Notes: a model not told the origin generated them from the letters alone. DNA of 64,000 bases from Paracoccus sp. N5 (GCF_000371965.1 NZ_AQUO01000001.1:434001-498000); one strand, 5' to 3'; counted from the first letter of the stretch, positions 17,959 through 30,143 are shown. Numbers and translations are program-made.

Positions 17959-19151
17959 CCGTCCAGCCGGAAGAACAGCGCCTTGAGATAGCCGCTTTCG
18001 GCCAGTTGCGGCAGCACCGGATGGTCGGGGCCGGCCTGGCCGGTGTGCAGAAGCTGCATCCGCCGCCCGCCGCGCCCGATGCCCCGCGCCGAGGCGTTGC
18101 GGAAGGCGGTCAGGTCGGCGGCGTGGCTGCACGAACACAGCCCCAGATAACCGCCCGGCGCCACCAGCGGCGCAGCCAGCTTCGCCACCCGCTCATAGGC
18201 GCGCAGGCCCGCCTCCAGCGCCGGCTTCGAGGGCGCAAAGGCCGGCGGGTCGCAGATCACCAAGTCGAAGCGCGCGCCCTCGGCCGCCAGCGCCTCCATC
18301 TGGTCGAAGGCGTCGCCCTGCCGCGTCGTCAGCCGCGATTCGGCGCCCATCGCCCGCGCCCCGCCCCGCGCCAGCTCCAGCGCCGCGGCCGAGCCGTCGA
18401 TGCAGGTCGCCTGCCCGGCCCCCGCCGCCAGTGCCGCCAGCCCGAAGCCGCCGACATGCGAGAACACGTCCAGCACCCGCGCGCCCTTGGCGAGGCGCTG
18501 CGCAAAGGCGTGGTTCGGCCGCTGGTCATAGAACAGCCCGGTCTTCTGCCCGCCCATCAGGTCGGCAAGATAGATCGCGCCGTTCATCGGCACCTCGACC
18601 GGGCCCGGAACGCCGCCCGACAGCACCTCCATGCGCTCGGGCAGCCCCTCGAGACCCCGGGCGCGGCCCTGCCCGTTCAGGATCACCGTCGAGACGCCGG
18701 TGACCGCGCGCAGCGCCGCGGCGATCTCCTCGACCATGCGCTCGGCCCAGGCGGCATTGGGCTGGATCACCGCGGCATCGCCGAAGCGGTCGATGATGGT
18801 GCCGGGCAGGCCGTCGGCCTCGGCATGGACCAGGCGATAGAAGGGCGCGTCGAACAGCCGCTCGCGCAGTTCCAGCGCCCGGGTCAGCCGCGCCGCGATC
18901 CAGCCGCTGTCGATCACCGCCTGCGGGTCGGGGTCCATCATCCGGGCGATGATCTTCGATTCGGCATTGACCGTGACCACGCCCATCGGCCGGCGCTCGG
19001 CATCCTCGAGCGCCGCGAAGCTGCCCGGCGCGATGGCCCGGGTGCGGCGGTCCACGACCAGCTCGTCGGCAAAGACCCAAGGGAAGCCGTGGCGGATCGC
19101 CTGCGGCTTGGACTTGGGGCGCAATCGGATGATGGGCAGATCGGCGGTCAT
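17955..19151 (-). CDS. rlmI: Class I rRNA methyltransferase, RlmI family (23S rRNA cytosine-5)
   Basis: A 398-residue protein with an N-terminal PUA-like domain (about residues 1-80: LRPKSKPQAIRHGFPWVFAD), a linker and a SAM-binding domain (VLDVFSHVGGFGLAALAAGA; ICDPPAFAPSKPAL). The DPPAF motif and the catalytic Cys pair region LCSCSHAA are typical of RlmI/RlmO m5C methyltransferases acting on 23S rRNA. GAGG lies 6 nt upstream of the ATG at 19151. It is divergent from edd. Confidence 0.85.
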   Translation of the reverse strand: MTADLPIIRLRPKSKPQAIRHGFPWVFADELVVDRRTRAIAPGSFAALEDAERRPMGVVTVNAESKIIARMMDPDPQAVIDSGWIAARLTRALELRERLFDAPFYRLVHAEADGLPGTIIDRFGDAAVIQPNAAWAERMVEEIAAALRAVTGVSTVILNGQGRARGLEGLPERMEVLSGGVPGPVEVPMNGAIYLADLMGGQKTGLFYDQRPNHAFAQRLAKGARVLDVFSHVGGFGLAALAAGAGQATCIDGSAAALELARGGARAMGAESRLTTRQGDAFDQMEALAAEGARFDLVICDPPAFAPSKPALEAGLRAYERVAKLAAPLVAPGGYLGLCSCSHAADLTAFRNASARGIGRGGRRMQLLHTGQAGPDHPVLPQLAESGYLKALFFRLDG

Positions 19152-19221
19152 GGCGGCCTCGTGCAAAACGCGGCAGGATTGCCACGATGCGCGTCTGCGG
19201 GCAAGAGCCGGCCGGTTGCGC

Positions 19222-19235
19222 TGTTACCGCTAACA
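19222..19235. promoter_or_regulatory. Operator upstream of edd
   Basis: TGTTA-CCGC-TAACA, the exact reverse complement of the zwf operator core (17332-17345), 31 bp before edd. Confidence 0.75.
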
Positions 19236-19266
19236 TGATACCCTGCGCGCGAAGGAGAAGCCAGCC

Positions 19267-21069
<1,803 letters not shown>

Positions 21070-21100
21070 CAGGACCGGCAAACGCATCAGGCGCGGGCCG

Positions 21101-21631
21101 CTAGCCGTCGCAGCGCCGGGCGCAGCTTTCCGGCGCGGGCGGCGCCCATGGCAACGGCCGCGCCCATGGATTTTCGAGCCCCCGGCCCGGCAGGCGGATG
21201 ACCTGACCAGTCGCGGGCAGCATCCGCGGCAGCAGGGCGCGCAGCGGCTCCTGCTCGCCCGCCGATTCGCTGAGGAACAGCACATTGAGGCAGATCTGCC
21301 CGTCTTCGTCCCGGATCCGGCAGATCCGCGCATCGACACGGAAGCGGCGCCCCGATTTCGCCACCTGTGCCAGGCCGTGAAGCCGCGCCTCTCCGCCCTC
21401 GCCGCCTTGCAGCATCTGGCGCAACCGTTCGGGCGCCTTTTCCGCATCGTCCAGCAGCATGACCACCGGCCGACCGATCAACTCGTCGCGCTGATAGCCG
21501 CACATGCCGAGGCAGCACTGGTTCACCGCCAGGATCCGCCCGGCAAGATCGAGGATCAGCACCGCGCGATGCGTGCAGATGGCGCGCATCGCCCATTCGA
21601 CATCGTGGTGCAGCCGCTGGACTTGGGACAT
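21101..21631 (-). CDS. PAS-domain protein
   Basis: A 176-residue cytoplasmic protein with one PAS domain at about residues 12-125: VLILDLAGRILAVNQCCLGM, then GYQRDELIGRPVVMLL and GEARLHGLAQVAKSGRRFRV. No output domain (kinase, GGDEF, HTH) follows; the C-terminus is Pro/Arg-rich. GAGG is 8 nt upstream of ATG 21631. It could be a sensory adaptor. It converges on edd, ending 31 bp from it. Confidence 0.8.
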   Translation of the reverse strand: MSQVQRLHHDVEWAMRAICTHRAVLILDLAGRILAVNQCCLGMCGYQRDELIGRPVVMLLDDAEKAPERLRQMLQGGEGGEARLHGLAQVAKSGRRFRVDARICRIRDEDGQICLNVLFLSESAGEQEPLRALLPRMLPATGQVIRLPGRGLENPWARPLPWAPPAPESCARRCDG

Positions 21632-21710
21632 GCGAAAAGCCTCATGCAGGAATTTCCGCCAGCATGGCGCCAAGAGGCTAACAATCCCTTAGCGGCGGCG
21701 ATTTTTTTCC

Positions 21711-22169
21711 TCAGGCTTCGATCGGAGGGCCGAAACGCTCGAGCATCCGGCTGCGGATCTGGTCGCGCACGCCGCGGTAAAGCGCCAGCTTGGCCTCGCG
21801 CCCCTCGGCCAGGCCGCTGGGATCCATGATCGGCCAATACTCGACATCCAGATGCGCAACCCGCGTCAATTCAAGGGCTTGCCTCTGGCTGGCCGGCGAC
21901 AGCGCCACGATCAGGTCGAAGCTGCCCAGGTCGTCGCCCCAGGCCTGCATCTCTTCGAAGGACCGCGCGCGGTGGCGCGACAGCTCGACCCCGATCTCGT
22001 CGCAGACGGCGATGGCGAAGCCGTCGATCTCCATGTCGTTCTTGACCCCGGCCGATTGCACATAGGCGGCGCGGCCGTAGAACTTCTTCATCATTCCCTC
22101 GGCCATGGGCGAGCGAATCGCGTTGTGATCACAGCAGAAAAGCACCGAATGGGGAATCGGTCCGGCCAC
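21711..22169 (-). CDS. Low-molecular-weight phosphatase / arsenate reductase-like protein
   Basis: A 152-residue protein. The P-loop CX5R is visible in LFCCDHNAIRSPMAEG, and the general-acid Asp region is IMDPSGL; this is the LMW-PTP fold, used by tyrosine phosphatases and thioredoxin-coupled arsenate reductases. Start is GTG 22169 with GGAG 6 nt upstream. It lies 3 bp after UPF0262 in the murA-hisD run, a conserved Rhodobacterales arrangement. Substrate unknown. Confidence 0.85.
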   Translation of the reverse strand: MAGPIPHSVLFCCDHNAIRSPMAEGMMKKFYGRAAYVQSAGVKNDMEIDGFAIAVCDEIGVELSRHRARSFEEMQAWGDDLGSFDLIVALSPASQRQALELTRVAHLDVEYWPIMDPSGLAEGREAKLALYRGVRDQIRSRMLERFGPPIEA

Positions 22170-22172
22170 GAA

Positions 22173-22664
22173 TCACTCCGGGATCAGGGCGCAGATCAGG
22201 GTGAACAGGCGGCGGGCGGTGTCGATGTCGATCTGCGCCTTGCCCTCCAGCCGCTCTTGCAAGGTGCGGGCGCCCTCGTTGTGGATGCCGCGCCGCGCCA
22301 TGTCGATCGCCTCGATCTGCGCCGGCGGCAGGCGCTTGACCGCGTCGAAATAGCTGGCGCAGATCTGGAAATAGTCCTTCACGGTCTGGCGGAACGGACC
22401 CAGCGACAGGTGGAACTCGGCCAGTCGGTCGCCGGCCTCGGTCGCGATGTCGAAGACCAGGCGCTTTTCGCGCACCGCCAGCGCCAAGGCATAGGGGCCC
22501 TGCGGCACCGGCGCGCCCTCGCGGCCCGGCAGCACGAAGCTGTTGTCCTCGAGCAGGTCGAAGACGGCGACGCGGCGGTCCTGCTCCATGCCCGGGGTCG
22601 GCGGCGGCAGGGCGCTGTCGTCGATCTCGATCCGGCAGATGCGGTCGGTGCTGGCCTGGCTCAT
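22173..22664 (-). CDS. UPF0262 family protein
   Basis: A 163-residue alphaproteobacterial conserved protein of unknown function: RICRIEIDDSALPPPTPGME and LSLGPFRQTVKDYFQICASY, ending GARTLQERLEGKAQIDIDTA. Its ATG overlaps the hisD stop (ATGA), and the phosphatase gene follows, an arrangement conserved in the order. Confidence 0.88.
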   Translation of the reverse strand: MSQASTDRICRIEIDDSALPPPTPGMEQDRRVAVFDLLEDNSFVLPGREGAPVPQGPYALALAVREKRLVFDIATEAGDRLAEFHLSLGPFRQTVKDYFQICASYFDAVKRLPPAQIEAIDMARRGIHNEGARTLQERLEGKAQIDIDTARRLFTLICALIPE

Positions 22665-23971
22665 CCATTCCCCCCGTTCAATGCCGCAAGCCGGGCCGAG
22701 ACCGACCGGCCATGCGCGCCCAACCCTTCCGATTCGGCCAGCCTGACCGCCGCCGGGCCGATGGCGGCCAGCGCCTCGGGGGTCAGCCGGGCGATGGTGG
22801 TGCGCTTGAGAAAATCCATCACCGACAGGCCCGAAGAGAACCGCGCCGAGCGCGCCGTCGGCAGCACGTGATTCGGCCCGCTGACGTAATCGCCCACCGC
22901 TTCCGGCGTCCAGCCGCCCAGGAAAATGGCGCCGGCATGGCAGATCTGGCCGGCCAGCGCCTCGGGGTCGTCGACGCAAAGCTCCAGATGCTCGGGCGCG
23001 AGCCGGTCGGACAGCGCCGCCGCCTCGGCAAGGTCGCGGGTCACGATCACCGTGCCATAGTCGCGCCAGCTGGCGCCGGCAACGGCGGCGCGCGGCAGCA
23101 TCGGCAGCAGGCGCTCGACCTCCGCCACCACGGCGCGGGCCAGATCTGCGTCGGGCGTGATCAGGATCGACTGGGCATCGGCGTCATGCTCGGCCTGGGC
23201 CAGCAAGTCCAAGGCCAGCCATTCCGGGTTCTGCGCGCCTTCGGCGATGATCAGCACCTCGGAGGGGCCGGCGATCATGTCGATGCCGACGCGGCCGAAA
23301 ACGTGCCGCTTGGCCGCCGCGACATAGGCATTGCCGGGGCCGGTGATCTTGTCCACCGGCCGGATGGTTGCGGTGCCATAGGCCATGGCGGCGACGGCCT
23401 GGGCACCGCCGATGCGATAGACCTCGTCGACGCCGGCCAGTTCGGCGGCCAGCAGCACCAACGGATTGACCACGCCGTCGGGCGTCGGCACGCAGATCAC
23501 CAGCCGCTCGACCCCCGCCACCCGCGCCGGAATCGCGTTCATCAGCACCGACGAGGGATAGCTCGCCTGCCCGCCCGGAACGTAAAGCCCCGCCGCCGAG
23601 ACCGGCGTCCAGCGCCAACCCAGGCTCGCGCCCTCGGGGTCGGTCCAGCGCATGTCCTCGGGCATCTGCCGGGCGTGATAGGCGCGGATGCGGTTCGCCG
23701 CCATGACCAGCGCCGCGCGATCCTCGGCCGAGACACGCGCGGTCTCGGCAGCGATCTCACCGGCGCTGAAGGCCAGCGTCTCCGGCGTCAGGGAAAGCCG
23801 GTCGAAGCGCGTGGTCAGGTCGACCAGCGCCGCGTCGCCGCGCGCCCGCACATCGGCGATGATCGCAGCCACGGCCTCGTTCACATCCGCCGCATCCTCG
23901 CGCTTCATCGACAGGAGCGCTGCGAAGCGTTCGGCGAAATCGGGCTGGGCGGTCGAAAGATGGATGGGCAT
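22661..23971 (-). CDS. hisD: Histidinol dehydrogenase
   Basis: A 436-residue zinc enzyme oxidising histidinol to histidine in two NAD-dependent steps, the last reactions of histidine synthesis. GLYVPGGQASYPSSVLMNAI, DMIAGPSEVLIIAEG, LLAQAEHDADAQSI and LAPEHLELC hold the active-site and zinc residues. The start at 23971 gives the usual HisD length; GAAGG is upstream. Other his genes are not in the window. Confidence 0.97.
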   Translation of the reverse strand: MPIHLSTAQPDFAERFAALLSMKREDAADVNEAVAAIIADVRARGDAALVDLTTRFDRLSLTPETLAFSAGEIAAETARVSAEDRAALVMAANRIRAYHARQMPEDMRWTDPEGASLGWRWTPVSAAGLYVPGGQASYPSSVLMNAIPARVAGVERLVICVPTPDGVVNPLVLLAAELAGVDEVYRIGGAQAVAAMAYGTATIRPVDKITGPGNAYVAAAKRHVFGRVGIDMIAGPSEVLIIAEGAQNPEWLALDLLAQAEHDADAQSILITPDADLARAVVAEVERLLPMLPRAAVAGASWRDYGTVIVTRDLAEAAALSDRLAPEHLELCVDDPEALAGQICHAGAIFLGGWTPEAVGDYVSGPNHVLPTARSARFSSGLSVMDFLKRTTIARLTPEALAAIGPAAVRLAESEGLGAHGRSVSARLAALNGGNG

Positions 23972-24081
23972 GGTTCGGGCCTTCAATGACCCGCCCTTGT
24001 TAGCGACTGCCGCCATGGGGCTCAAGCGGCTATGCTGCCGCCTGAACCGCCCCGTCCATCCCAGCTTGCCCGGCCGGGATC

Positions 24082-24141
24082 GGGTATTTTGGGAGCAAAG
24101 AAGCAGGACGCGACCTGCGCTTCTTCGTTCTTCAAATACCC
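24082..24141. terminator. Bipartite inverted repeat between DUF2948 gene and hisD
   Basis: GGGTATTT (24082-24089) is inverted as AAATACCC (24134-24141). Inside, GAAGC-AGG (24100-24107) pairs with CCT-GC-GCTTC (24114-24123). This is two copies of the rhodobacterial GGTATTT..AAAGAAG motif facing each other, and likely a bidirectional transcription end for DUF2948. Confidence 0.6.
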
Positions 24142-24189
24142 ATCGCAACCGTGCCACAGGCGCAGCCGCAGGCCATTGTGCGCGGACGC

Positions 24190-24661
24190 TCAGCTATCCG
24201 GATGCCGCGGCAGCTTGCCCGAGGGCGCGAGGTAGGGCCGCGTCACGTCGCGCAGCTCGACATTCAGGCATTCGGCATCCACGGCCAGCGTGCCATCGCC
24301 GGCGAATTCCAGCAGCAGCCGGCCGGCGCCGTCCTGGCCCGGCAGCCATTGCAGCGTCAGCAGCTCCAGGATCAGGTCGCGATCCTTGCGGTCGATGCCG
24401 TCGCTCTGCACCCGCTGCACATCGCCGATCAGCAGCACCGCGCGCACCCGCTCATAGGGGCGGCTCTCGCGGCGGGCGGCCTCGGCATCCTCCCAGCGGA
24501 AGCGGTTGAGCAGCAGCGCCAACTGGCGGTGGCGGGCATCATAGGCGATCTCGGTCACCGGCAGGATCGCGTCCTGCGCCAGCGTCGCGATGATCACCAG
24601 ATCCTCGGCATCGCTCGCCATCAACGCCAGCGGCGCCGGATCGGCGTCCTGGAAACTCGCG

Positions 24662-24669
<8 letters not shown>
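24190..24669 (-). CDS. DUF2948 family protein
   Basis: A 159-residue alphaproteobacterial protein of unknown function: PLALMASDAEDLVIIATLAQ, DAILPVTEIAYDARHRQLAL, LLLNRFRWEDAE. It overlaps the end of murA by 8 bp and precedes hisD, the standard Rhodobacterales order. No catalytic motif seen. Confidence 0.88.
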
Positions 24670-25945
<1,276 letters not shown>

Positions 25946-26125
25946 CTATTCCTCGTTCCCGGGCGCGCCCTGATCCGGCGTCTGTTGCCCATGCTGCTCG
26001 TCTTGCGAATCCGCCTCGGCCCGCGCGCGGCCCTGCGCCTTGCGCCGCGCCAGATTGGCCCGCAGCGCGGCCTTCAGCCGCGCCTCGCGCGTGTCGCTCC
26101 GGGGGTCGCGGGGTGGTTTGGTCAT
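25946..26125 (-). CDS. Small highly charged conserved protein
   Basis: A 59-residue Arg/Lys/Glu-rich protein (MTKPPRDPRSDTREARLKAA) ending immediately before murA (TAG then ATG), thus in the murA operon. No domain recognised. In Rhodobacterales a short basic protein often precedes murA; its role is unknown. Confidence 0.6.
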   Translation of the reverse strand: MTKPPRDPRSDTREARLKAALRANLARRKAQGRARAEADSQDEQHGQQTPDQGAPGNEE

Positions 26126-26260
26126 GCCCACCCTGTTAGCGTCCTTGCCCGCTTGCGTCCAGCGGCGGCGCAAAGGGCGGCGCCGGTCGGCGCAGCGCGA
26201 TTTTTTGGAAATCCCCCCTTGCGCCTACCCGGTGGTTCGGTCTAAAGCCCCGCCCACGAT

Positions 26261-26335
<75 letters not shown>

Positions 26336-26392
26336 TCTTATCCCGTTGATTTGCTGGAATATCCTGATTATTCAGGGGCCTGGACTGCCCTA

Positions 26393-26415
26393 CTGGTACA
26401 CAGGGCTGGTACACA
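26393..26415 (+). promoter_or_regulatory. Putative integrase arm-site repeats, island 1 left end
   Basis: Two copies of CTGGTACACA (26393-26402 and 26406-26415) lie just before int1, and a third is at the island's right end (31302-31311). A degenerate form (TTGTATACA, TGGTATACA) precedes int3. Positions fit integrase arm-type sites. Confidence 0.45.
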
Positions 26416-28064
26416 TGGGCTTGAGAATGGCGTCTCCTTGGAAGCATCCCGAGTCGGGAATCTACTACCTGCGCGAACGCATCGCCACGCGGCTGCTGGA
26501 TGCAGCCAAAGGCCGAACAGCGGTGGTCACGCTGGTCGGCCAACCCTGTCGGGTGAAGCTGGGCCAGCACGTCAAGCTGTCCCTGCGAACCAAGGACATT
26601 GCCACAGCCAAGGAACGATACAGGGACGCCTCTGCCGCCCTGCAAGAACATCTGCGGGTGATCCAGCAGACAGCCGAGGACGGGCCTGTGCGACTCACCC
26701 AGCGGCAGACAGAGGCCATTGCGGGGGACTACTACCGCGACCTCACCAGCCAGCACGGCAATGAGCCCGGCAGCCCGAAGGAATGGGATGCGGGGCTGAC
26801 AGCCGTTCAGGAACCCGACCCCGCCGGGCTGGAACGGATGCACGGCGAGGATGCCGACCGGCTGCTGATGGGCCGAGGGCTGGCGGTGGATGACGACAGC
26901 CGGGCAAGGCTGCTGCAATCCATGCACCGGGCCTTTGTCCAGTTCGGAGAACAGCAGGTGCGGCGAGGCTCGGGGGATTGGTCCCCGGATGCCAAGGCGG
27001 ACAGGTTCCCGGCTTTCGAGGATGGGGCGACCAGCACAGGCAAGCCCAGCGCGGTTGCGCCAGACAAGGCCACCGGCCCGACCCTGACCGACCTGTTCGA
27101 GGCGTGGGAGAAGGACGCCAGGACCAAGGGCGTTGTGGACAAGACCATCCGGGACTTCCGGCAGAAGCTGGACAGCCTCATTGCCTTCATCGGCCATGAC
27201 CGGATCGGGGACATAACCCCGCAGGACATCGTGACATGGACCGACCACCTGCGGGACGACCGGGGGCTGACCGGCAAGACCATCGGGCAGAAGTATCTGG
27301 CGGTGGCCAAGCGCATGTTCAGCTATGCCAAGTCTCGGGCAATGGGCCTGAATGATCCGACAGACGGTATCGTGGTCGAGACCGCCAAGCGCGTGGTGAA
27401 CCGGGAAAAGGGCTATACCGATGACGAGGCCCGGAAGGTGCTGGCAGCGGCCAAGGCCGGCGCAGGCATCTCGGACAGGTGGGCCGACCACACCAAGCGG
27501 GCAATCCGCTGGGTGCCGTGGATATGCGCCCATACCGGGGCAAGGGTGACGGAGATTGTCCAGCTTAGGCGGGAAGACTTCCAGACCATCGACGGCATCC
27601 CATGCATCAGGATCACGCCAGAGGCTGGCTCGGTCAAGACCAAGCAGTTCCGCACCGTGCCCCTGCACCCCCAGCTTGTCCAAGAGGGCCTGCTTGAGAT
27701 GGTCGAGACCCTGCCCCCCGGCCCCATCTTCTATGCCCCGGGGACAGGCCCGCAGGGCACCAGCGGGCGGATTGGCTGGTGGGTCAAGGAACACGCGAAG
27801 GTTTCCGACAAGGACTTGCAGCCGAACCACGCATGGCGACACAGGTTCAAGACGCTTTGCCACGACCACGACATAGCGCAGGAATGGGCCGATGCGATCC
27901 AGGGCCATGCCAACGCGAGGGCTGCGGAGAACTACGGCGACCGGAAGGCGAAGGCCAAGCACCGGGAAATCTGCAAGCTCCCGTTCTACAGGATCGGCGG
28001 GGATGGGCAGGATGGGAAGCACCCCCGGATGTTTCAGAAGAAAATCCGTGACGGCAAATCATAA
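26415..28064 (+). CDS. int: Tyrosine-recombinase integrase 1
   Basis: A 549-residue site-specific recombinase of the phage/ICE integrase family. The N-terminal DNA-binding region begins MGLRMASPWKHPESGIYYLR; the core-binding domain spans about 225-320 (TLTDLFEAWEKDARTKGVVD), and the catalytic domain holds Arg (HTGARVTEIVQL), His-x-x-Arg (HAWRHRFKTL), the GHAN box and Tyr (ENYGDR). It starts 79 bp after the tRNA-Thr attachment repeat. An intact paralogue (31478) and a decayed one (48535) lie after the other repeats. All catalytic residues are present, so it should be active. Confidence 0.93.
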   Translation: MGLRMASPWKHPESGIYYLRERIATRLLDAAKGRTAVVTLVGQPCRVKLGQHVKLSLRTKDIATAKERYRDASAALQEHLRVIQQTAEDGPVRLTQRQTEAIAGDYYRDLTSQHGNEPGSPKEWDAGLTAVQEPDPAGLERMHGEDADRLLMGRGLAVDDDSRARLLQSMHRAFVQFGEQQVRRGSGDWSPDAKADRFPAFEDGATSTGKPSAVAPDKATGPTLTDLFEAWEKDARTKGVVDKTIRDFRQKLDSLIAFIGHDRIGDITPQDIVTWTDHLRDDRGLTGKTIGQKYLAVAKRMFSYAKSRAMGLNDPTDGIVVETAKRVVNREKGYTDDEARKVLAAAKAGAGISDRWADHTKRAIRWVPWICAHTGARVTEIVQLRREDFQTIDGIPCIRITPEAGSVKTKQFRTVPLHPQLVQEGLLEMVETLPPGPIFYAPGTGPQGTSGRIGWWVKEHAKVSDKDLQPNHAWRHRFKTLCHDHDIAQEWADAIQGHANARAAENYGDRKAKAKHREICKLPFYRIGGDGQDGKHPRMFQKKIRDGKS

Positions 28065-28159
28065 TAAGGAATTCCGCAGCTTCCCCCGGGTGGCCCCTGC
28101 GGCTCGCTTATGAGGGGCCGAGACCGGGCGCTGGGTAAATGGGGGGCACCGTGGCGTGT

Positions 28160-28405
28160 TCAGTCTCGGCTGGCGGTCATCTTCGCCACGGATGAACCTA
28201 TCTGGGCAAGCACCCCGAACCCTATGGCAACGAGGACCGTCAAAATGCCCTTGTCGATGACTTCCCCAGAGGTGCCGTTTCCCAAGTAACGGCTCCAAAG
28301 TTCCGGGAACTCGGCCAGAGCGAAACCCATGACAACACGCATGGAGCCGAGGACGAAACCAATCCAAGCAACAGCTTGGGCAAGATGAATAAAGAACACA
28401 TGCAA
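28160..28405 (-). CDS. Small membrane protein, unknown
   Basis: An 81-residue protein with two hydrophobic helices (FIHLAQAVAWIGFVLGSMRV and ILTVLVAIGFGVLAQIG). It likely starts at TTG 28405, 6 nt after AAGGAAG; a GTG at 28399 is the alternative. No cytoplasmic domain. It sits alone between int1 and the resolvase, on the opposite strand. Holin-like size is noted, but nothing else supports that. Confidence 0.55.
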   Translation of the reverse strand: MHVFFIHLAQAVAWIGFVLGSMRVVMGFALAEFPELWSRYLGNGTSGEVIDKGILTVLVAIGFGVLAQIGSSVAKMTASRD

Positions 28406-28511
28406 CTCCGCTTCCTTTCAGCCTGCTTAGCAAACCCTACACAGCAAGACCACCTGTCCCGCAGGGTATACCTCAAGAGAACCGTTTGTGGGGTGGTCCG
28501 ATAAATACGAT

Positions 28512-28539
28512 TTGACAACCCATAGCGAACCAGTAGTAT
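28512..28539 (+). promoter_or_regulatory. Sigma70-type promoter of the island 1 resolvase
   Basis: TTGACA (28512-28517), 16-bp spacer, TAGTAT (28534-28539); the coding start is 34 bp further. Confidence 0.55.
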
Positions 28540-28573
28540 GAGAACCATCCTAACCGAACCGATGGAGTCTCCC

Positions 28574-29182
28574 GTGTTCATCCGCGCTTACCTTCGGGCA
28601 TCCACCAAGGACCAGGACGCAGACCGCGCCCGTGCCGACCTCGAACGCTTTGCCGCAGAGAAGGGCCTGCGGATTGCGGCCCGCTATGTCGAGAATGAAA
28701 GCGGGGCCAAGCTGGATCGCCCTGAACTGTTCCGGCTGCTGGCCGACTGTGAGCCGGGGGACGTGTTGCTGGTGGAGCAGGTGGACCGGCTAAGCCGGCT
28801 GAACGCAGAGGATTGGAACAGGCTCAAGGCCCAGATCACCGCCAAGCGGGTTCGGGTGGTGGCGCTGGACCTGCCCACGTCTCACCAGCTGATCCAGACC
28901 GGGGCGGATGAGTTCACCGCAAGGATGCTGGATGCCATTAACGGGATGATGCTGGACATGCTGGCAGCGATTGCCCGCAAGGATTACGAGGACCGGCGCA
29001 GGCGGCAGCAGCAGGGCATCGAGAAGGCCAAGGCCAGTGGTGTCTATCGCGGGCGCCCTGCGGATGAGAAGCGGAACGCGGCGATCAAGGACATGCTGAG
29101 GGGTGGGCAAAGCTGGTCCAGCATCATCAGCGCCACAGGCTGTTCGCGGTCTACGCTGGCGAGACTGGCGAAGGATGGTTGA
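28574..29182 (+). CDS. Serine recombinase/resolvase
   Basis: A 202-residue resolvase/invertase. RAYLRASTKDQDADRARADL places the nucleophile Ser in LRAST, and DRLSRLNAEDW is the conserved catalytic-helix region. The C-terminal HTH is in MLRGGQSWSSIISATGCSRS. I set the start at GTG 28574 (MFIRAYLRAST), which has GGAG 6 nt upstream and matches the usual start; ATG 28538 or 28562 lack a good site. It may resolve dimers of the excised island or act on its own res site. Confidence 0.85.
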   Translation: MFIRAYLRASTKDQDADRARADLERFAAEKGLRIAARYVENESGAKLDRPELFRLLADCEPGDVLLVEQVDRLSRLNAEDWNRLKAQITAKRVRVVALDLPTSHQLIQTGADEFTARMLDAINGMMLDMLAAIARKDYEDRRRRQQQGIEKAKASGVYRGRPADEKRNAAIKDMLRGGQSWSSIISATGCSRSTLARLAKDG

Positions 29183-29495
29183 CAGCAAGGATGCCAGCCC
29201 GGGTGCCTGTCATGGGATAATGGGTTTTGACCGGCACCAGCAAGGCACCATGGGATCGCTTCGGGTGGTCCTTCTGGCGTTTCGGGAAGTGGACAGCGTG
29301 GCAGGTGACACCGTTCCCACATACGGGCGCATCCGCTCATGGCTGGGCGACAAGCTGCTGATCTATCGGGGAATGGCGGGGGCGAGATGTTCCCACTTAT
29401 GTGACTAATTCAATGTTTTCAAATAGTTATTGACAGATAGCCCCTGCGGACGGCATCAACAGCGCGATGAACAACCCATCAGATGCGAGGATTAT
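29183..29495. other. Gap in island 1, no gene seen
   Basis: Contains CAGCAAGGCACCA (29238-29250), which recurs at about 29701-29713 with a similar downstream GGGATCGC, so a short sequence is duplicated within the island. No convincing ORF. Confidence 0.4.
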
Positions 29496-29669
29496 ATGCG
29501 CTGGTTCTATGTGAACGCTGGTTTCTTTGACGCCTATCTCAGGGCATCCAGATGGTCTCGGCACGAGGGGCCGCGACTGGCGACGTTGCGCGAAGCTGGG
29601 TCGTGGGAGGTTTGGCTGGGCTGCGTCTATTTCTCAATCTCTCGGAAGTTCCTGATCCGGGGGTGGTGA
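29496..29669 (+). CDS. Small hypothetical protein
   Basis: A 57-residue aromatic-rich ORF (MRWFYVNAGFFDAYLRASRW) with GAGG 7 nt before the ATG. It carries 'FDAYLRASRWSRHEG' and ends after a Phe/Trp-rich tail. No domain recognised; the good ribosome-binding site is the main support. Confidence 0.4.
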   Translation: MRWFYVNAGFFDAYLRASRWSRHEGPRLATLREAGSWEVWLGCVYFSISRKFLIRGW

Positions 29670-29811
29670 AGCCAAGGCTGGTGGCAGCACCCCCAGACAT
29701 TCAGCAAGGCACCAGAGGGGATCGCGCGGGCGGTCCCCTTGTCGATTGCAGCGGGCGACCAGCACGGTTCATAAGGGAAAATTATAAAATAATTCCAGCT
29801 TCATAACGTCC

Positions 29812-29835
29812 GATTTACCACCCCCTATTGGACAA
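29812..29835 (+). promoter_or_regulatory. Degenerate T7-type phage promoter in island 1
   Basis: ATTTA-N7-CTATTGGACA keeps the exact architecture of the five island 2 sites (RATTA-N7-CTATAGGAC), with one mismatch in each block. It lies 45 bp before the next gene start. Confidence 0.4.
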
Positions 29836-29879
29836 AATCAGACGGTTTTTCCGGGCCTAGATTGAAAGGAAGTTGACAA

Positions 29880-30143
29880 ATGAAAATGACAAGCACCAGC
29901 ACGGACACGGACCTGATCACCTATTCCGTATGCGACTTGGCCGACCTGGCTGCGCAGATGGTGGCTCAGGTCGAAACTGCCCAAGCCCTGCACAGCGAGG
30001 CATGGATGCAGGAGGTAGCGGGCCGGAAGGAAACTGCCGAGACGCTGCGGGAACTGGCGGATGAACGCACCCATACCGCGCTGCGGGGCCTGACGCATCT
30101 GGTCAAGGAACTGAACGAGATGGCCGAGACCCTCGCCGGATAG
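29880..30143 (+). CDS. Small hypothetical protein
   Basis: An 87-residue, helix-rich acidic protein (VCDLADLAAQMVAQVETAQA ... LRELADERTHTALRGLTHLV). AAGGAAG lies 8 nt before the ATG. A likely phage-type promoter lies upstream, and the ParB-like gene follows 94 bp later, so they may be co-expressed. Family not recognised. Confidence 0.6.
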   Translation: MKMTSTSTDTDLITYSVCDLADLAAQMVAQVETAQALHSEAWMQEVAGRKETAETLRELADERTHTALRGLTHLVKELNEMAETLAG

